From: Cycas panzhihuaensis
Lineage: Eukaryota > Cycadophyta
Assembly (NCBI GenBank): GCA_023213395.1
Contig: CM041465.1
Span: 246,643,741-246,707,740, forward strand
Reading direction: 5' to 3'
DNA: 64,000 bases
Part shown: positions 62,701 to 64,000 of the stretch, in pieces
How the letters are laid out: each line of letters starts with the position of its first letter
Position numbering within the stretch: the first letter of the stretch is position 1
Program-made: the position numbers and the translations under genes
Notes under the pieces: generated by a model
What the model saw: the letters and a program-made list of their open reading frames with translations, nothing else
The model's database searches: none
Told to the model about the DNA's origin: nothing

Positions 62701-64000
62701 CAATGTAGACACAAAATGTTAATCTTAGTTTTCCATCGTACAATGTTGTATGACTATATGGAAAATGAATTGGTTGACATTTTGATGAATTAAAATGATA
62801 TAAAATTCATTGGAAATTGTTGAAATCAATGAGCATATGGTGTGTACCACCTATTCAATTTAGTGAATTTCAACTGTTGGTGCAAAAATCAAGGTTTGAT
62901 TTAATTTAATATTTGGCTAACATTTAGGAGGAGTGGGGCTTAACTCGCTATGGGAAAAATATTAGCATTAGGCTATCATGTCAATATTTTCCTATAGTAA
63001 GATGAAATGGTCAACTTAAAGTTTGTATGCCACTTAGTTGCTACATTGATTGTGTATTGTTGGGTGGTCAGCCTTGGTGTGACTTCATCAACCTTGGCAA
63101 AGAATTTTGAGGTAAATCTTAGGACCCAGACCAACCCAAGATAGTTCAAATGATGGTAGGGTAAAGGCCCCTATGGCCTCTCTAAAGGAGATTGTTCAAC
63201 CTGTCATAATTTTTTAGGGAGTGAGCATAGAGTCAATCCATCTCCTTTTAGGTGTTAACAGTAATATCTAATTCTAGCTCATTCTTTTCCTTGAATTGAT
63301 TGATGAGCCACATTATGCAGGTTTTTTTTAGAGTTGTATTTCTATTATTGATCTCTCATGTGCAAGAGCATGCATAAGTTGTACCTTGATGTTTTTTTGC
63401 TTTACAACTTTGTTCTTTGCTCACACTTTCATTAATGTGACAGGTGGTCTTATTCTCATCAATTGATTGATGCGTGGAGAGTAGACTGAGCCATTGTATT
63501 CATTTGTGATCTAATGCAGGATTGTTTTTTGTAATCGTTGTGCAATTATGTTTGTGTCATTGCTCTCATTTACTTGTTGAATTTCAGTTTGATTCTCTCA
63601 TATTTCCAACATGGTGTTAGGGCCCATCGTTCATTAAGTGGGATTTTTTTGAGTTTCTTTCATACATTCTAGTTTATTAGTTCGATATTGTTGCAATGTA
63701 GATCTCTATTGATGATTCTTATAGCTTTCAAGTGAACTCACATGAGTTTTATCAGTGGAAAGGGTGTCAATTTTATTATAGGGGACTTTAAATCACTTGT
63801 TTTCGCAAATTCTTATTTGTGAGATTGTTGCAAACAATGTAAGGACCATTTGGCACTTATTTTTTCCTTTTGAACGAATTATTTTGGTTTGAACTTCTTT
63901 GAAAAAGCTAGAGAAATTGCACGATCCTTTAAAACCCTTTCTTGCTCTTAATCTGTAAATTTTGGCTTGTTTTTTTTTCTAATCTTTGTTGCAGATGTGT
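62701..64000. other. No recognised gene
   Basis: AT-rich sequence without open frame of interest or clear repeat. It may include the 5' end of LINE-B, but no ORF1 motif was seen. Confidence 0.45.

Noticed and set aside
1-64000. tRNA or rRNA genes
   Set aside because: No cloverleaf or rRNA core sequence was recognised by eye; the tRNA-like words found are retroelement primer sites. A dedicated tRNA search could not be run.

Overview
The window is repeat-dense nuclear DNA of a plant with a large genome. No host protein-coding gene, rRNA, tRNA or CRISPR array could be supported. Evidence for a plant: two Ty1/copia elements and one non-autonomous element whose primer sites match, exactly or nearly, the plant initiator-methionine tRNA (TGGTATCAGAGC); Ty3/gypsy elements with Tat/Athila-like reverse transcriptase; and LINEs, one with a plant-style ORF1. 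A gymnosperm would fit the density and decay, but the sequence alone does not prove it. Every element carries stops or frameshifts, so all coding entries are remnants.

Layout. 1-1229 is an imperfect 1.2 kb foldback. 1230-2035 has no recognised gene. 2036-4599 is a plus-strand Ty3 pol remnant (element A) with the start of its 3' LTR at 4600. 4600-8316 has no gene but holds a degenerate ~87 bp tandem array. 8317-31662 is a 23 kb minus-strand Tat-like element (element B) with 5 bp target duplications (CATGG). Inside B sits a plus-strand copia element (copia-P, 12560-26447, duplication GATAA), which contains a minus-strand copia (copia-M, about 13523-18850) and a LINE (LINE-A, 20354-26226, 12 bp duplication). 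B also holds a scrambled copia fragment at 28745-30560.

From 32071 to about 62700 the backbone is a second minus-strand LINE (LINE-B), now in three pieces. It is interrupted by a non-autonomous LTR element (33876-38443, duplication CTTGT) and by a 21.5 kb insertion. That insertion is an array of six gag-only units in two inverted arms (39008-43624 and 59848-60537). One unit is split by a second Tat-like element (element C, 43630-59847, duplication TCTGG/TCTAG), which itself carries a 3'-truncated copia (copia-N, about 49718-55415). 62700-64000 has no recognised gene.

Order of events. LINE-B came first, then the gag array and the non-autonomous LTR element. Element C entered the array, and copia-N entered C. 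Independently, B was hit by copia-P, then by LINE-A and copia-M. B and C belong to one family: they share LTR layout, primer-site region, RT, integrase and two uncommon traits. The first is an extra ORF between integrase and the 3' LTR. The second is gag-like motifs between protease and RT. The least ordinary structures are the inverted gag-only array, the ~400 bp LINE-B duplication bracketing it, and the copy-paste junction that replaces the 3' half of copia-N.
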